NCBI GenBank assembly: GCA_016703895.1
Contig: JADJBE010000003.1
Span: 186,001-250,000, forward strand
DNA length: 64,000 nucleotides
DNA from: Pseudomonadota bacterium
GTDB taxonomy: Bacteria; Pseudomonadota; Gammaproteobacteria; Steroidobacterales; Steroidobacteraceae
Reading direction: 5' to 3'
The notes under the pieces were generated by a model, which was not told where the DNA came from, did not search any database, and saw nothing but the letters and a program-made list of their open reading frames with translations. Made by a program: the position numbers and the translations under genes. Positions 35,605 through 44,526 of this stretch are shown piece after piece (position 1 is the stretch's first letter; each line of letters opens with the position of its first letter).

Positions 35605-36626
35605 GTGAGTGTGCCCTTGGTACTGGGTAGTTCGTGGCCGCGCAGCGCGATCGCTTGACGCAAGGCTCGACCAACACTCTTGAACGACGCTTCGATCATG
35701 TGATGCGCATTGTCGCCACGGACGCTGACGTGAATGGCCGCTCCCAAGCTATCGGCCAACGAGCGGTAGAAGTGCGGTACGAGCTCTGTCGGCAGGCCGC
35801 CGACCGACTCGCGCCCGAACTTGCCTTCAAACAGCGCGTAGGCTCGCCCCGACAGGTCGATCGCGACCTGCGCCTCTGCTTCGTCCATCGCCAGCAAGAA
35901 GCCGTAGCGGCCGATGCCCAGTTTGGTGCCCAGCGCATTGCGCAACGCGTCGCCGAGCGCCAGGGCGCAGTCCTCGACCGTGTGATGCTCGTCGATTTCG
36001 AGATCACCCTCGCACCGCAGTTCAAGTGCAAAGCCACCATGCTTGGCTAACTGCTCCAGCATATGATCGAAAAAACCAATCCCGGTAGAGATCGCTATAG
36101 GCGAGGTTGCATCGAGATCGATCCGGCCCGCGATGCGCGTTTCTTTAGTTGTGCGGGCAATGAGGGCCGTTCGGGCAGTAAAGCGCTGCACCAGCGCGGG
36201 CCAGGTGGCAGGCGAGCAGTCCGGAACAGGCAATTCGGCGCATCGCAGCCCCAAGGCTTGGCCGGCTTCGAGCAACGCACCGGACGGCGCGAACAAGACG
36301 GCAGCCGAAGGTGGACAGCCTAGCCGCTCAAGATGAAGCGCCAGCGCTGGCTGCAGCTCCGTCACGGACGCCGTCACAATTCGGGCGGTCTCGAGGCCTT
36401 GCGATTCACAGAGATCAGTCGCGAAATCGACCAGCGACACGGCATTTTCCCCGGTGCCGTCGTCGACCAGCACAACATGGACACCGCGCTGTTGCAGTTC
36501 GAGCAGGCTCGGCAGCACGGCAGGGATCAGTCGCAAGTCCACTGACGACCATGCACCCGTGTTGGCAGGCTGACGCAGCAGCGCGCCACGAACTGCGACC
36601 AAGGCCCATTTGATCGGTTCAGTCAT
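35601..36626 (-). CDS. hisB: HisB: imidazoleglycerol-phosphate dehydratase with a catalytically degenerate N-terminal HAD domain
   Basis: About 341 residues. The C-terminal part (about 155-341) is a complete dehydratase: RTTKETRIAGRIDLD, GIGFFDHMLEQLAKHGGF, DEHHTVEDCALALGDAL, RYGFLLAMDEA and NAHHMIEASFKSVGRALRQA, with all the metal-binding HH/E motifs. The first 150 residues have the length of the histidinol-phosphatase HAD domain of bifunctional HisB, but the nucleophile motif DxDGT reads LVAVRGALL, the second motif reads LVDDGTG, the Cys/His zinc site and RKP are absent, and the GDxxTD region is lost. Phosphatase activity is not expected. Overlaps both hisC and hisH by ATGA. Confidence 0.93.
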   Translation of the reverse strand: MTEPIKWALVAVRGALLRQPANTGAWSSVDLRLIPAVLPSLLELQQRGVHVVLVDDGTGENAVSLVDFATDLCESQGLETARIVTASVTELQPALALHLERLGCPPSAAVLFAPSGALLEAGQALGLRCAELPVPDCSPATWPALVQRFTARTALIARTTKETRIAGRIDLDATSPIAISTGIGFFDHMLEQLAKHGGFALELRCEGDLEIDEHHTVEDCALALGDALRNALGTKLGIGRYGFLLAMDEAEAQVAIDLSGRAYALFEGKFGRESVGGLPTELVPHFYRSLADSLGAAIHVSVRGDNAHHMIEASFKSVGRALRQAIALRGHELPSTKGTLT

Positions 36627-37693
36627 GCTTTCTTCAAGGCGGCTAGGCTCGCCAACACGCGAGCGTTCTGCTCGGGAGACCCAATGGTAATTCTGAGTGC
36701 GCGTTGCAAACCGGGCATCGAGCGCACGTCTCGAACGATCAGTCCAGCTTGTCGGATTGCGGCCAACGCGGCGGCGGCATCGACGAACTCAACTAACAGA
36801 AAATTGGCATCACTCGGCCAGACCTTGGTGACGCAGGCGAGGGGGGCCAGGTTGGCGGCCAGCAGCTGCCGCTCGCGGACCAAGTGCGCGATCCGACTCT
36901 GGGTTACAGCCAAGGCCGCAGGTTCGAGCGCTGCCGCTGCAGCTTCAATGGTCAGCTGGGCCATCGCATAGGGTGGAATGATTTTGCGCAACAGCCCGAT
37001 GATGGCCGCTGACGCCAGCACGGCGCCGACGCGTGCGCCTGCCAGCCCGTGAGCCTTGGACAGTGTGCGCAAGATAACCAGCTGCGGATGCCGCGCAAGG
37101 TCTGCCGTCCGGCTGTTGCCAGTGGAGAATTCAACGTAGGCCTCGTCGAGCACGACCAAGGATCGACCCGCGCAGAGGTCGAGCACACGGTCTATGTCGT
37201 CGTCCGCCAAACGATTGCCAGTGGGGTTGTTTGGCGAGCAGAGGTAGAGGAGCTTTACCGATGGGGTTAGCGCGGCTGCCAGCGCCGCGATATCGAGCGA
37301 AAAGCCGTTGGCTGACCGCAACGGCAGGTTGATCACCTCGGCGCCCTGGATGCGCGCGGCCACGGCGTACATGCCGAAAGTGGGCGGGCAGACCAGGATC
37401 GAATCCTGGCCGGCGCGACAAAAGGCGCGGGTCAGCAGATCGATGCCTTCATCGCTGCCGCGCCCAACCAATATCTGCTCCGCTGGCAGGCCATACAGTC
37501 GCGCGAGCTGGGTCAACAACGTCGCTGGCTGGGGTTCCGGATATCGATTGAGTCCTGCTGCGGATGTATCCGCCAGTCCACGCCAGGGCAACTCGTTAGC
37601 ATGGATACGCTCCAGACTGGGGTCCCAGCTAGCGTGCTGATACGGTTGGAGCGCGACAATCTCTGGGCGGGCGAGGCTCAGTATGTCAGTCAT
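36623..37693 (-). CDS. hisC: Histidinol-phosphate aminotransferase
   Basis: A fold-type I PLP enzyme of 356 residues. ANELPWR near the N-terminus, LVGRGSDEGIDLLTRAF, LCSPNNPTGN, VVLDEAYVEFS, the PLP Lys in LRTLSKAHGLAGARVGA and a C-terminal LRITIGSPEQN identify it. It converts imidazole acetol phosphate to histidinol phosphate. Overlaps hisD and hisB by four bases each. Confidence 0.96.
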   Translation of the reverse strand: MTDILSLARPEIVALQPYQHASWDPSLERIHANELPWRGLADTSAAGLNRYPEPQPATLLTQLARLYGLPAEQILVGRGSDEGIDLLTRAFCRAGQDSILVCPPTFGMYAVAARIQGAEVINLPLRSANGFSLDIAALAAALTPSVKLLYLCSPNNPTGNRLADDDIDRVLDLCAGRSLVVLDEAYVEFSTGNSRTADLARHPQLVILRTLSKAHGLAGARVGAVLASAAIIGLLRKIIPPYAMAQLTIEAAAAALEPAALAVTQSRIAHLVRERQLLAANLAPLACVTKVWPSDANFLLVEFVDAAAALAAIRQAGLIVRDVRSMPGLQRALRITIGSPEQNARVLASLAALKKA

Positions 37694-38992
37694 TGCCTGA
37701 CCATTGCGGCGAGGCGCAGCTCGACCGCAGCCGCGTGTGCATCCAGTCCTTCGAGTCGTGCCAGCGTTGCCGCGGTTGGTCCCAGACTCTTGAAGCCGGC
37801 TGCGCTCAACTCCTGCACAGTTATACGTTTCTGGAATTCGTACAGCGACACGCCACTGTACGCCCGTGCGTAGCCAAAAGTGGGTAGGACGTGGTTGGTG
37901 CCGGAGCAGTAGTCACCGAGTGGCTCCGGGGACCAGGGACCCAGGAAGACCGAGCCCGCATTTCGGACCGACTCGAGCAGCGCGCGCGGATCCTCCGTCG
38001 CCAGCAGCAAGTGCTCCGGTGCGTAGTCATTGCTGACCGCGATCGCGGTCGCCAGGTTAGGCACAATGATACAGCGGCTCGTCGCGATCGATTGGCGCAG
38101 AATGGTTAGCAGCGACAACAGGGTCATTTGACGCGCAACGGCCTCGGCAACCTCGTTAGCCAGCGCCGCCGACGTCGTCACCAAAATGGCCTGCGACAGT
38201 ACGTCGTGTTCAGCCTGCGCCAACAGATCGGCGGCGACAAACTCCGGATCGGCCGTGTGGTCCGCGATCACCAGCACTTCAGACGGCCCCGCCGGCATGT
38301 CGATCGCTGCACCGGCTGGGTCGCTGGCCACGAGTTGTTTGGCGGCAGTGACCCAAGCGTTGCCCGGCCCCAGAATCTTGTCCACTTTGCCGACGGATTC
38401 CGTACCAAAAGCAAGCGCCGCGATGGCTTGGGCACCGCCCACCTTGAGTACGGTGTCAATGCCACAGAGCTGTGCCGCGACCAGTACGGCCGAATTGATC
38501 TTGCCATCGCGGCCGGGCGGGCTTGCCAGTACTCTGCGCGGCACACCGGCAATGCGTGCCGGCACCGCCAGCAACAACCGCTGACGGCAGCGGAGCGGAT
38601 CCGGCGGGCACATACAGACCCACGGCATCGATCGGTCGAGTGATCCGTTCGCAGACCACGCCCGGTTCCGTTTCCACCCGCAGAGGGGGCAATTGTTGCT
38701 GGCTGTGAAACCGGGTCACATTGGTGATTGCGCGCTCGAGGGCCGCCAGTTGCTCGGGCAGCAACTGGTCGCGCGCAGCGGCAAAGTCAACGGGCTGCAC
38801 AAACAAGTCATCGAGCTCGACGCGATCAAATTGCGCCGTATAGCGGCGAAGTGCGGCATCACCAGTCGCTCTCACGTTGGCGACTATCTCGGTAACCGAC
38901 GCGGTGATTTCCGCACGGATTTCGGGCGCCGGCCGCGACAGCGCGGCGCGGCGCGCTGAGCTGTCGAGCGATTGCCAGTCGAGTATCTGCAT
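37690..38992 (-). CDS. hisD: Histidinol dehydrogenase, frameshifted
   Basis: Catalyses the last two oxidations to histidine. The N-terminal part reads ILDWQSLDSSARRAALSRP to VGLYVPAGSAPLPSAV, the C-terminal part LAVPARIAGVPRRVLASPPG, GGAQAIAALAFGTESV, ILGPGNAWVTAAKQL, DMPAGPSEVLVIAD, AQAEHD and GTNHVLPTFGYAR. The two parts are in different frames; alignment to the family places the break at about 38571-38585, equivalent to loss of two bases (or gain of one). Both halves are otherwise intact, so I keep one gene. It starts at ATG 38992, seven bases after the hisG stop. Confidence 0.92.
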
Positions 38993-38999
38993 CAGAGGC

Positions 39000-39908
39000 T
39001 CACGCCAACATCTTCTCGACTGGCAGGACCAGTACGGAGCTCGCACCCGCTTGCTTGAGACTCTCAAGCGTCTCCCAGAAAATATTTTCTCGACAGACAG
39101 CATGGACTGCTACTTTGTCGGTAGTTCCTTCTAGCGGCAGGATCGTCGGGTATTCGCTGCCGGGTAGCAGTCGGCGGATCTCCGGCAGAGCACTGCGCGG
39201 CGCGTGCAGCATGATGTATTTACTTTCCTTGACCTGCTGCACGCCATCAATGCGCAGCAGCAGGCGGGCGATCCAGTCTTCTTTCTCGCGTGCCAGTTGC
39301 ACCGGTGTCCGAATCAGCACTGCGTGGCTCTCCAACACGGTCTCGACTTCGCGCAGATGGTTGGCTTGCAAAGTCGAGCCGGTGGACACCAGGTCGCAGA
39401 CAAAGTCCGCGCGGCCGATTCGCGGTGCAATCTCGACCGAGCCAGACAACGTGACGATCTCCGCTTGCACTTGACGTTCTTGCAGGAACCGCTCGAGCAT
39501 GCGCGGATACGTCGTCGCGATACGCTTGCCCTGCAACGAGCGACTACCGTCGTAAGACTTGCCGTCCGGGACCGCGATGGCAAGCCGGCAGCGGCCGAAA
39601 TCGAGTTCCCGTAGTGTGTCGAAGCGCGCTGCAACGCCATTTGCCGCAAGCTCGAGACGGGTCTCTTCGAGTACATTCAGGCCCACGAGTCCCAGATCGC
39701 AAACATCCTGCTGGACGAGATCTGGAATGTCATCGTCGCGCACGAACAGCACGTCCAACGGCAGGTTCTCACCATAGCCCATGAGCTGATCGCGCCCGCG
39801 CGACAGCTTGAGGCCACAGCGCGTCAGCAGGTCCAGGCACGGGTCTGTCAGTCGCCCGGACTTCTGTACCGCGAGCTTCAGTCGCGTATCTTTATCCATG
39901 GTAGTCAT
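39000..39908 (-). CDS. hisG: ATP phosphoribosyltransferase, long form
   Basis: The first, feedback-controlled enzyme of the pathway. At 302 residues it is the long form with a C-terminal histidine-binding ACT-like domain (about 225-300, ESKYIMLHAPRSALPEI, GTTDKVAVHAVCRENIFWETLESL). The catalytic part has LKLAVQKSGRLTDP, VCDLGLVGLNVL and the PRPP loop ADFVCDLVSTGSTLQAN. No HisZ partner is required for this form. It follows hisR after 29 bases. Confidence 0.96.
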   Translation of the reverse strand: MTTMDKDTRLKLAVQKSGRLTDPCLDLLTRCGLKLSRGRDQLMGYGENLPLDVLFVRDDDIPDLVQQDVCDLGLVGLNVLEETRLELAANGVAARFDTLRELDFGRCRLAIAVPDGKSYDGSRSLQGKRIATTYPRMLERFLQERQVQAEIVTLSGSVEIAPRIGRADFVCDLVSTGSTLQANHLREVETVLESHAVLIRTPVQLAREKEDWIARLLLRIDGVQQVKESKYIMLHAPRSALPEIRRLLPGSEYPTILPLEGTTDKVAVHAVCRENIFWETLESLKQAGASSVLVLPVEKMLA

Positions 39909-39937
39909 TGGCCTTGTATCGGCGGGCTTAGTTGCCG

Positions 39938-40249
39938 CTATTGGTTAGTGTGTAGGCGGCTTGCGGCAATCTCGTAGCCACCATTGCCGTCCTGCAGATA
40001 GCGGGCGACACGCCCGATCGTGGTGACACTCACGCCGGTGATCCGATGGATCTCGCGATAGGGCAGGCCCTTTTGCAACCATTCAACCACCGCCCAACGG
40101 TCCGCCAGGGCTTGCAGCTCCGCCGGTGTGCACAAGTCGCGGAAGAACGCGCGGCATTCGTCGACCGTTTTCAAGGTGAGGACGGCTGCAAAGAGCCCGC
40201 GCTCTGAGAGCGCCTCTTGTCGCGCGGTGACGTTGCGATGTTGTTTCAT
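39938..40249 (-). CDS. TrpR-family regulator at the head of the his operon (HisR type)
   Basis: About 103 residues, related to TrpR/YerC. Helices FRDLCTPAELQALADRWAVVEWLQKGLPYREI and the recognition helix region TGVSVTTIGRVARYLQDGNGGY match this family. TrpR-like regulators in front of hisG are known in Xanthomonadales as histidine-responsive repressors (HisR). The location as first gene of the operon strongly suggests control of its own unit. ATG 40249 is chosen to give MKQHRNVT; longer frames run through the operator. Confidence 0.85.
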   Translation of the reverse strand: MKQHRNVTARQEALSERGLFAAVLTLKTVDECRAFFRDLCTPAELQALADRWAVVEWLQKGLPYREIHRITGVSVTTIGRVARYLQDGNGGYEIAASRLHTNQ

Positions 40250-40263
40250 GAGTGCCGAATAAT

Positions 40264-40308
40264 GTATTAATACGCTATTACAATAGCACGAGCAGAGAAG
40301 CACCGCAA
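40264..40308 (-). promoter_or_regulatory. Candidate his-operon promoter with a palindromic operator
   Basis: On the minus strand a -35 TTGCGG (plus 40303-40308) and -10 TATTGT (plus 40280-40285) are 17 bases apart. Downstream of the -10, near the start of transcription, lies the perfect palindrome GTATTAATAC (40264-40273), a good candidate for the TrpR-family protein encoded just downstream. An AT-rich block like this stands out from the GC-rich surroundings. Confidence 0.5.
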
Positions 40309-40337
40309 ATATATTCTCGGCCCGGGTCATGACCTGC

Positions 40338-40367
40338 TTGACGGGCCTCCCGGCGGCTGTCTAGACT
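40338..40367 (+). promoter_or_regulatory. Candidate promoter for the SAM-I riboswitch transcript
   Basis: TTGACG (40338-40343) and TAGACT (40362-40367) are separated by 18 bases. The predicted transcription start, about seven bases later, coincides with the first base of the riboswitch P1 helix at 40375, which supports the assignment. Confidence 0.55.
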
Positions 40368-40374
40368 GGTGCCA

Positions 40375-40502
40375 CTCATCGAGACCGGCAGAGGGAATAG
40401 GCCCGACGAAGCCGGGGCAACCGTCAAGTGTAACCAACTTGGAATGGTGCTAACTCCTGCAGTGTAGGGCCCCGTTTGGTGGCTGACGCGCTGGCAGATG
40501 AG
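40375..40502 (+). ncRNA. SAM-I (S-box) riboswitch
   Basis: The sequence carries the S-box core in order: CTCATC (5' P1), GAGGGAATAGGCCCGACGAA, GCCGGGGCAACC, a P3 hairpin (CAAGT ... ACTTG), ATGGTGCTAACTCCTGCAG, and the 3' P1 strand GATGAG at 40497-40502. The conserved GGCCCgAcGAA, GCAACC and GGTGCtAacTCC blocks are those that bind SAM in this class. It precedes metX-metB, so excess SAM should shut off methionine synthesis. The expression platform is unclear: no T-rich terminator follows, and a second GATGAG at 40581-40586 could compete for the 5' P1 strand. Confidence 0.93.
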
Positions 40503-40657
40503 CAACTGGTGTGGCCGGGCGCTGCGGCGTCGGGAAGGTCACTGGTATACCCGCATCCGCGGGTGCTCGTTCGAGTTGCCGATGAGACGCGTCTTGCCAC
40601 AAGGCGGGCGCAAACAGGGCCGTCTTTGGCGGGTCTGCGGCAAGAGCACGAGACATT

Positions 40658-41710
40658 ATGAAAGCAACCGATCAATCACCTGCGCAGGGGTCGTCGCCGA
40701 CCGTGTTACATCCTGCTGATGGCGGCAGCCAAGGCGCACGCGAAGGGATACTCGAAGTCCCGGGCGACGTGCGTCTGTATCACGGCAGTTCATTATCCGG
40801 GGTGTCGGTTGCCTGGCGCATGGTGGGTCCGGCCAACGCTCCGATCGTGGTTGCGCTGGGCGGGATCTCGGCGAACCGCCGCGTCTGCATGACGGAGCAG
40901 TTGCGCGCGGGGTGGTGGCACGAGGTAGTCGGCGCGGGGCTCGCGCTCGACAGTGAGCGCTATCGAATCCTCAGCTTTGATTATCTCGGCGGCAGTGCCG
41001 AGTCCACCGGGCCGCGTGCCGGCGCTGAGTTTCCGAGTATTGCCACCTACGATCAAGCAGAGTTGTTACTACGCTTGCTGAATCATCTCGGCATCAAAGC
41101 ACTGAAGGCGATTGTCGGCGCGTCGTATGGCGGGATGGTAGCGTTGGCATTCGCGGAGCGCTACCCGGAGCGCGTTGAACGCCTGCTCATTTTGAGTGCG
41201 GCTGATCGCACGCATCCGATGGCGAGCGCTTGGCGCAGCGTGCAACGGCGGATCGTTCGATTCGCCGCTACCGCGGAGCGGGCGGCGGAGGGCCTGGAGT
41301 TGGCTCGGGCGCTCGCGATGGCGACCTACCGCAGTCCGGAGGAATTCGCGGCACGCTTCAGCGGCGCTCCGCAGCGCGATGATACCGGCCGCTTTGTGCT
41401 GCCCGTCGAGAGCTATCTGTTTGCGCGGGGTAGCGACTATGCGCGGCAGTACTTGCCTGAGGCGTTTGTCTGCCTGTCGGAATCGATCGACTTGCATCGG
41501 ATCGACGCGACCCGCGTGTTTGTGCCCACCACCGCGATCGCCGTGCTTGAGGATCAGTTAGTGCCGGTTGCCGACGTGCGCGCGATGGTGGCACGTTTGC
41601 CGAATGCGGAGCTGCATGAGATCTCCTCGGTCTACGGCCACGACGCGTTTTTGAAGGAGCACCGACAACTGGCGAAAATCTTTGCGCACACGCTCGCAGG
41701 TGACGCATGA
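40658..41710 (+). CDS. metX: Homoserine O-acyltransferase (MetX family)
   Basis: An alpha/beta-hydrolase-fold transferase of 350 residues that acylates homoserine for methionine synthesis. VALGGISANRRV, SFDYLGGSAESTG, the nucleophile elbow GASYGGMVALAFAERYP, the Asp in IAVLEDQLVP and the His in SVYGHDAFLKEH give the full triad. Xanthomonas-type members use succinyl-CoA, so acetyl versus succinyl donor cannot be decided here. Starts at ATG 40658, 155 bases after the riboswitch, and overlaps metB (ATGA). Confidence 0.92.
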   Translation: MKATDQSPAQGSSPTVLHPADGGSQGAREGILEVPGDVRLYHGSSLSGVSVAWRMVGPANAPIVVALGGISANRRVCMTEQLRAGWWHEVVGAGLALDSERYRILSFDYLGGSAESTGPRAGAEFPSIATYDQAELLLRLLNHLGIKALKAIVGASYGGMVALAFAERYPERVERLLILSAADRTHPMASAWRSVQRRIVRFAATAERAAEGLELARALAMATYRSPEEFAARFSGAPQRDDTGRFVLPVESYLFARGSDYARQYLPEAFVCLSESIDLHRIDATRVFVPTTAIAVLEDQLVPVADVRAMVARLPNAELHEISSVYGHDAFLKEHRQLAKIFAHTLAGDA

Positions 41711-42864
41711 GTGCCTCATTGACCGATCGGACCCGCGCAGTTCGGGCTGGGCTAGAGAGTGACCCGGAAACGGGTGCCGTGGTGCCGCCTCTACATCTCA
41801 CTTCCACCTTCGCGTTTCGCGGCTTCGGCGACAAGCGCAAGTACGACTACAGTCGCTCCGGCAATCCAACGCGCGATCTGTTGGCCGATGCGCTGTCGGA
41901 GCTCGAGGGCGGCGCCGGGGCGGTCGTCGTCAGTACGGGTATGGCAGCGATCGCCTTGATCGGCAACCTGTTGCCGGTAGGCGCACGGTTGGTGGTGCCA
42001 CACGATTGTTATGGCGGTAGTTTCAGGCTGTTCACCGCCTGGCAAAAGCGCGGCGAATTCCGCGTTGAGTTCGTGGACTTCGGCGACGCTGCCGCACTTG
42101 CAGCCGCCTTGACCGCCGACACGGCCCTCGTGTGGATCGAAACGCCCAGCAATCCGCTGTTGCGAATCACCGATGTTGCCGCGGTCGCGGCGCGCGCGAA
42201 ATCGTGCGGTGCACTAGTGGTGGCGGACAACACTTTCCTGTCGCCAGTTTGGCAACAGCCGCTTGAGCTCGGCGCGGATATCGTGGTGCATTCCACCACC
42301 AAGTACATCAACGGACATAGCGATGTGGTCGGCGGTGCGGTGGTCGCAAAGACCCGCGAACTAGCTGACCAACTTGCCTGGTGGGCAAACTGTACCGGCG
42401 TGACGGGGGCGCCCTTCGACAGCTTCATGACGCTACGTGGCCTACGGACGCTGCATGTGCGACTCGACGCGCACGCCCGCAATGCGCAGGTCCTGGCCGA
42501 ATGGTTGCAAGCACAGCGGTCAGTCAAGCGCGTCTATTATCCAGGCTTGGCCAGTCACGCCGGACATGCTGTTGCGAAGCGTCAGCAGCGCGGCTTTGGC
42601 GCGATGATCTCGATCGAAGTCGCGGGTGGCCTCGACGGGGCGCGGGCCATGACCGAGGCACTTGAGTTGTTCTCGCTAGCCGAGTCGTTAGGCGGCGTTG
42701 AGAGTCTAGTGGCACATCCCGCTACCATGACACACGCAGCCATGGAGCCGGCCGCACGCGAGGCAGCCGGCCTCGTCGACGGTCTGCTGCGACTGTCGAT
42801 CGGTATTGAAGCCGTGGAGGACTTGCGCGCCGATCTCGCGCAGGCACTGGCGCGGGTCAGCTAG
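41707..42864 (+). CDS. metB: Cystathionine gamma-synthase (or related Cys/Met metabolism PLP enzyme)
   Basis: 385 residues of the Cys/Met-metabolism PLP family: VPPLHLTSTFAFRGF, KYDYSRSGNPTRDLL, WIETPSNPLLRITD, VVADNTFLSPVWQQPL and the PLP Lys in VHSTTKYINGHSDVVGGAVV; the C-terminus has ESLVAHPATMTHAAM. Following metX and under the same riboswitch, it should condense the acylated homoserine with cysteine to cystathionine. O-acylhomoserine sulfhydrylase activity is an alternative. Convergent with leuB. Confidence 0.92.
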   Translation: MSASLTDRTRAVRAGLESDPETGAVVPPLHLTSTFAFRGFGDKRKYDYSRSGNPTRDLLADALSELEGGAGAVVVSTGMAAIALIGNLLPVGARLVVPHDCYGGSFRLFTAWQKRGEFRVEFVDFGDAAALAAALTADTALVWIETPSNPLLRITDVAAVAARAKSCGALVVADNTFLSPVWQQPLELGADIVVHSTTKYINGHSDVVGGAVVAKTRELADQLAWWANCTGVTGAPFDSFMTLRGLRTLHVRLDAHARNAQVLAEWLQAQRSVKRVYYPGLASHAGHAVAKRQQRGFGAMISIEVAGGLDGARAMTEALELFSLAESLGGVESLVAHPATMTHAAMEPAAREAAGLVDGLLRLSIGIEAVEDLRADLAQALARVS

Positions 42865-42880
42865 CCGGCGTCCAGCTTCG

Positions 42881-43942
42881 CTAGCGCGTGAGCTCGGCCA
42901 ACACGGCGTCGCCCATCTGCCGGGTGCTGAGCGGCGTCTTGCCGGGGCTGACGATGTCCGCGGTCCGCGCGCCGTTCGTTACCGCATCGGCCACGGCTTG
43001 TTCCAGCGCACGGGCTGCCGCCGTCCAACCGAGCGAGTGTTCGAGCAGTAGCGCCGCCGACAAAATCGTTCCTATCGGGTTCGCGATCCCGCGGCCCGCG
43101 ATATCTGGAGCGGAGCCGTGGATGGGCTCATACAGGCCGCGCTTGCCGTCACCCAGCGATGCCGACGGCAAGACACCGAGGGAACTGGCTAACATCGCCG
43201 CTTCGTCCGTCAGGATGTCGCCAAACATGTTCTCCGTCAGCAACACGTCGAAATCACGTGGCCGTTTGATCAGATGCATCGCCGCTGCGTCTACCAGCAT
43301 ATGCTCGAGCGTGATTGCCGGGAACTCCGCACGAATGACGCGCTCGGCGACTTCGCGCCACAAGCGCGACGTTTCGAGCACATTGGACTTGTCGATCGAG
43401 GTGACATGCCGCCGGCGAGCAGTCGCCAGCCGGCCGGCGACGCGGGTGATACGTTCTATTTCCGTGACCGTGTAGGTACAGACGTCGGTCGCCGAGGTTG
43501 GCGTGCGGGACTTCTCGCCAAAGTAGATGCCGCCTGTGAGCTCGCGCGCGAAGATCAGATCGACGCCCTCCAGGAGTTCGGCCCTGATGCAGGACGCGTC
43601 GCGGAGCATCGGATGCAGTTTGATCGGGCGCAGATTAGCGTAGACGCCCAATTCTCGACGCAAGCGCAATAGACCTGGCTCGGGACGTACGGCTGCGGCG
43701 GGTCCCCACTTCGGGCCACCAATTGCCCCTAGCAGTACGCCGTCTGCTTGCAGGCAGGCGTCGAGCGTTCGCTGCGGCAGTGGATCGTTGTAGACGTCGA
43801 TGGCCGCGCCACCGAACAGCTGTTGATCACAGTCGATCGTATGACCAAACTTTGCTGCGACGGCTGTGAGGCAACGCAAGGATTCGGCGACGACTTCGGG
43901 CCCGATACCGTCGCCGCCCAACACGGCAATCCGGGCTCTCAT
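42881..43942 (-). CDS. leuB: 3-isopropylmalate dehydrogenase
   Basis: 353 residues, catalysing oxidative decarboxylation of 3-isopropylmalate. IAVLGGDGIGPEVVAESL, GAIGGPKWG, LLRLRRELGVYANLRPIKL, SRTPTSATDVCTYT, DKSNVLETSRLWREV, DAAAMHLIKRP, NMFGDILTDEAAML and YEPIHGSAPDIAGRGIANP are all present. Last gene of the ilvC-leuB operon; its ATG overlaps the leuD stop. Confidence 0.97.
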   Translation of the reverse strand: MRARIAVLGGDGIGPEVVAESLRCLTAVAAKFGHTIDCDQQLFGGAAIDVYNDPLPQRTLDACLQADGVLLGAIGGPKWGPAAAVRPEPGLLRLRRELGVYANLRPIKLHPMLRDASCIRAELLEGVDLIFARELTGGIYFGEKSRTPTSATDVCTYTVTEIERITRVAGRLATARRRHVTSIDKSNVLETSRLWREVAERVIRAEFPAITLEHMLVDAAAMHLIKRPRDFDVLLTENMFGDILTDEAAMLASSLGVLPSASLGDGKRGLYEPIHGSAPDIAGRGIANPIGTILSAALLLEHSLGWTAAARALEQAVADAVTNGARTADIVSPGKTPLSTRQMGDAVLAELTR

Positions 43943-44520
43943 GTGCGCTGGGTGCGCGCTTCGTACGCCGCGATCGCGTCATCCCGTTGGAGCAGGAAGC
44001 CCATTTCATCGACGCCATTCAGGAGACAATAGCGAGCAAAAGCCTCGACCGTGAAACTCACGCGCTCGCCGTTCGGCATCGTGAGTGCATTACTCTGCAG
44101 ATCGATGCTGACCTCGGCGCCTGGATTGGCGACCAGCCACGCATGCGCTTGCTCATCGATGACGATGGGCAGCAGGCCGTTCTTGAGCGAGTTGTTACGA
44201 AAAATATCGGCGATCTCGGTGCTGATCACGGCTTGAAAGCCGAAATCGAGCAAGGCCCAGGGGGCATGCTCGCGTGAGGATCCGCAGCCGAAGTTGCGGC
44301 CTGCGACCAGTACTCGGCAGCCCTTGGCCGCCGGCTGGTTCAGAACGAAGCTCGGGATGGCTTTGCCGTCGGCGTCGTAGCGCCAGTCAGCAAACAGTTG
44401 TGCGCCGAGACCTTGCTTGGTCGTGGTGGTCAAAAAGCGCCCAGGAATGATCTGGTCCGTGTCGATGTTAGTCGCCGGCATGACGACAGTGCACGAGCGG
44501 ATGGTCTTGATTGCCTGCAT
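43939..44520 (-). CDS. leuD: 3-isopropylmalate dehydratase small subunit
   Basis: 193 residues. SCTVVMPATNIDTDQIIPGRFL, RVLVAGRNFGCGSSREHAPWAL and VISTEIADIFRNNSLKNGLLP are the LeuD swivel-domain motifs. Forms isopropylmalate isomerase with LeuC. Six bases separate it from the leuC stop, and it overlaps leuB. Confidence 0.97.
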   Translation of the reverse strand: MQAIKTIRSCTVVMPATNIDTDQIIPGRFLTTTTKQGLGAQLFADWRYDADGKAIPSFVLNQPAAKGCRVLVAGRNFGCGSSREHAPWALLDFGFQAVISTEIADIFRNNSLKNGLLPIVIDEQAHAWLVANPGAEVSIDLQSNALTMPNGERVSFTVEAFARYCLLNGVDEMGFLLQRDDAIAAYEARTQRT

Positions 44521-44526
44521 GTTCTA

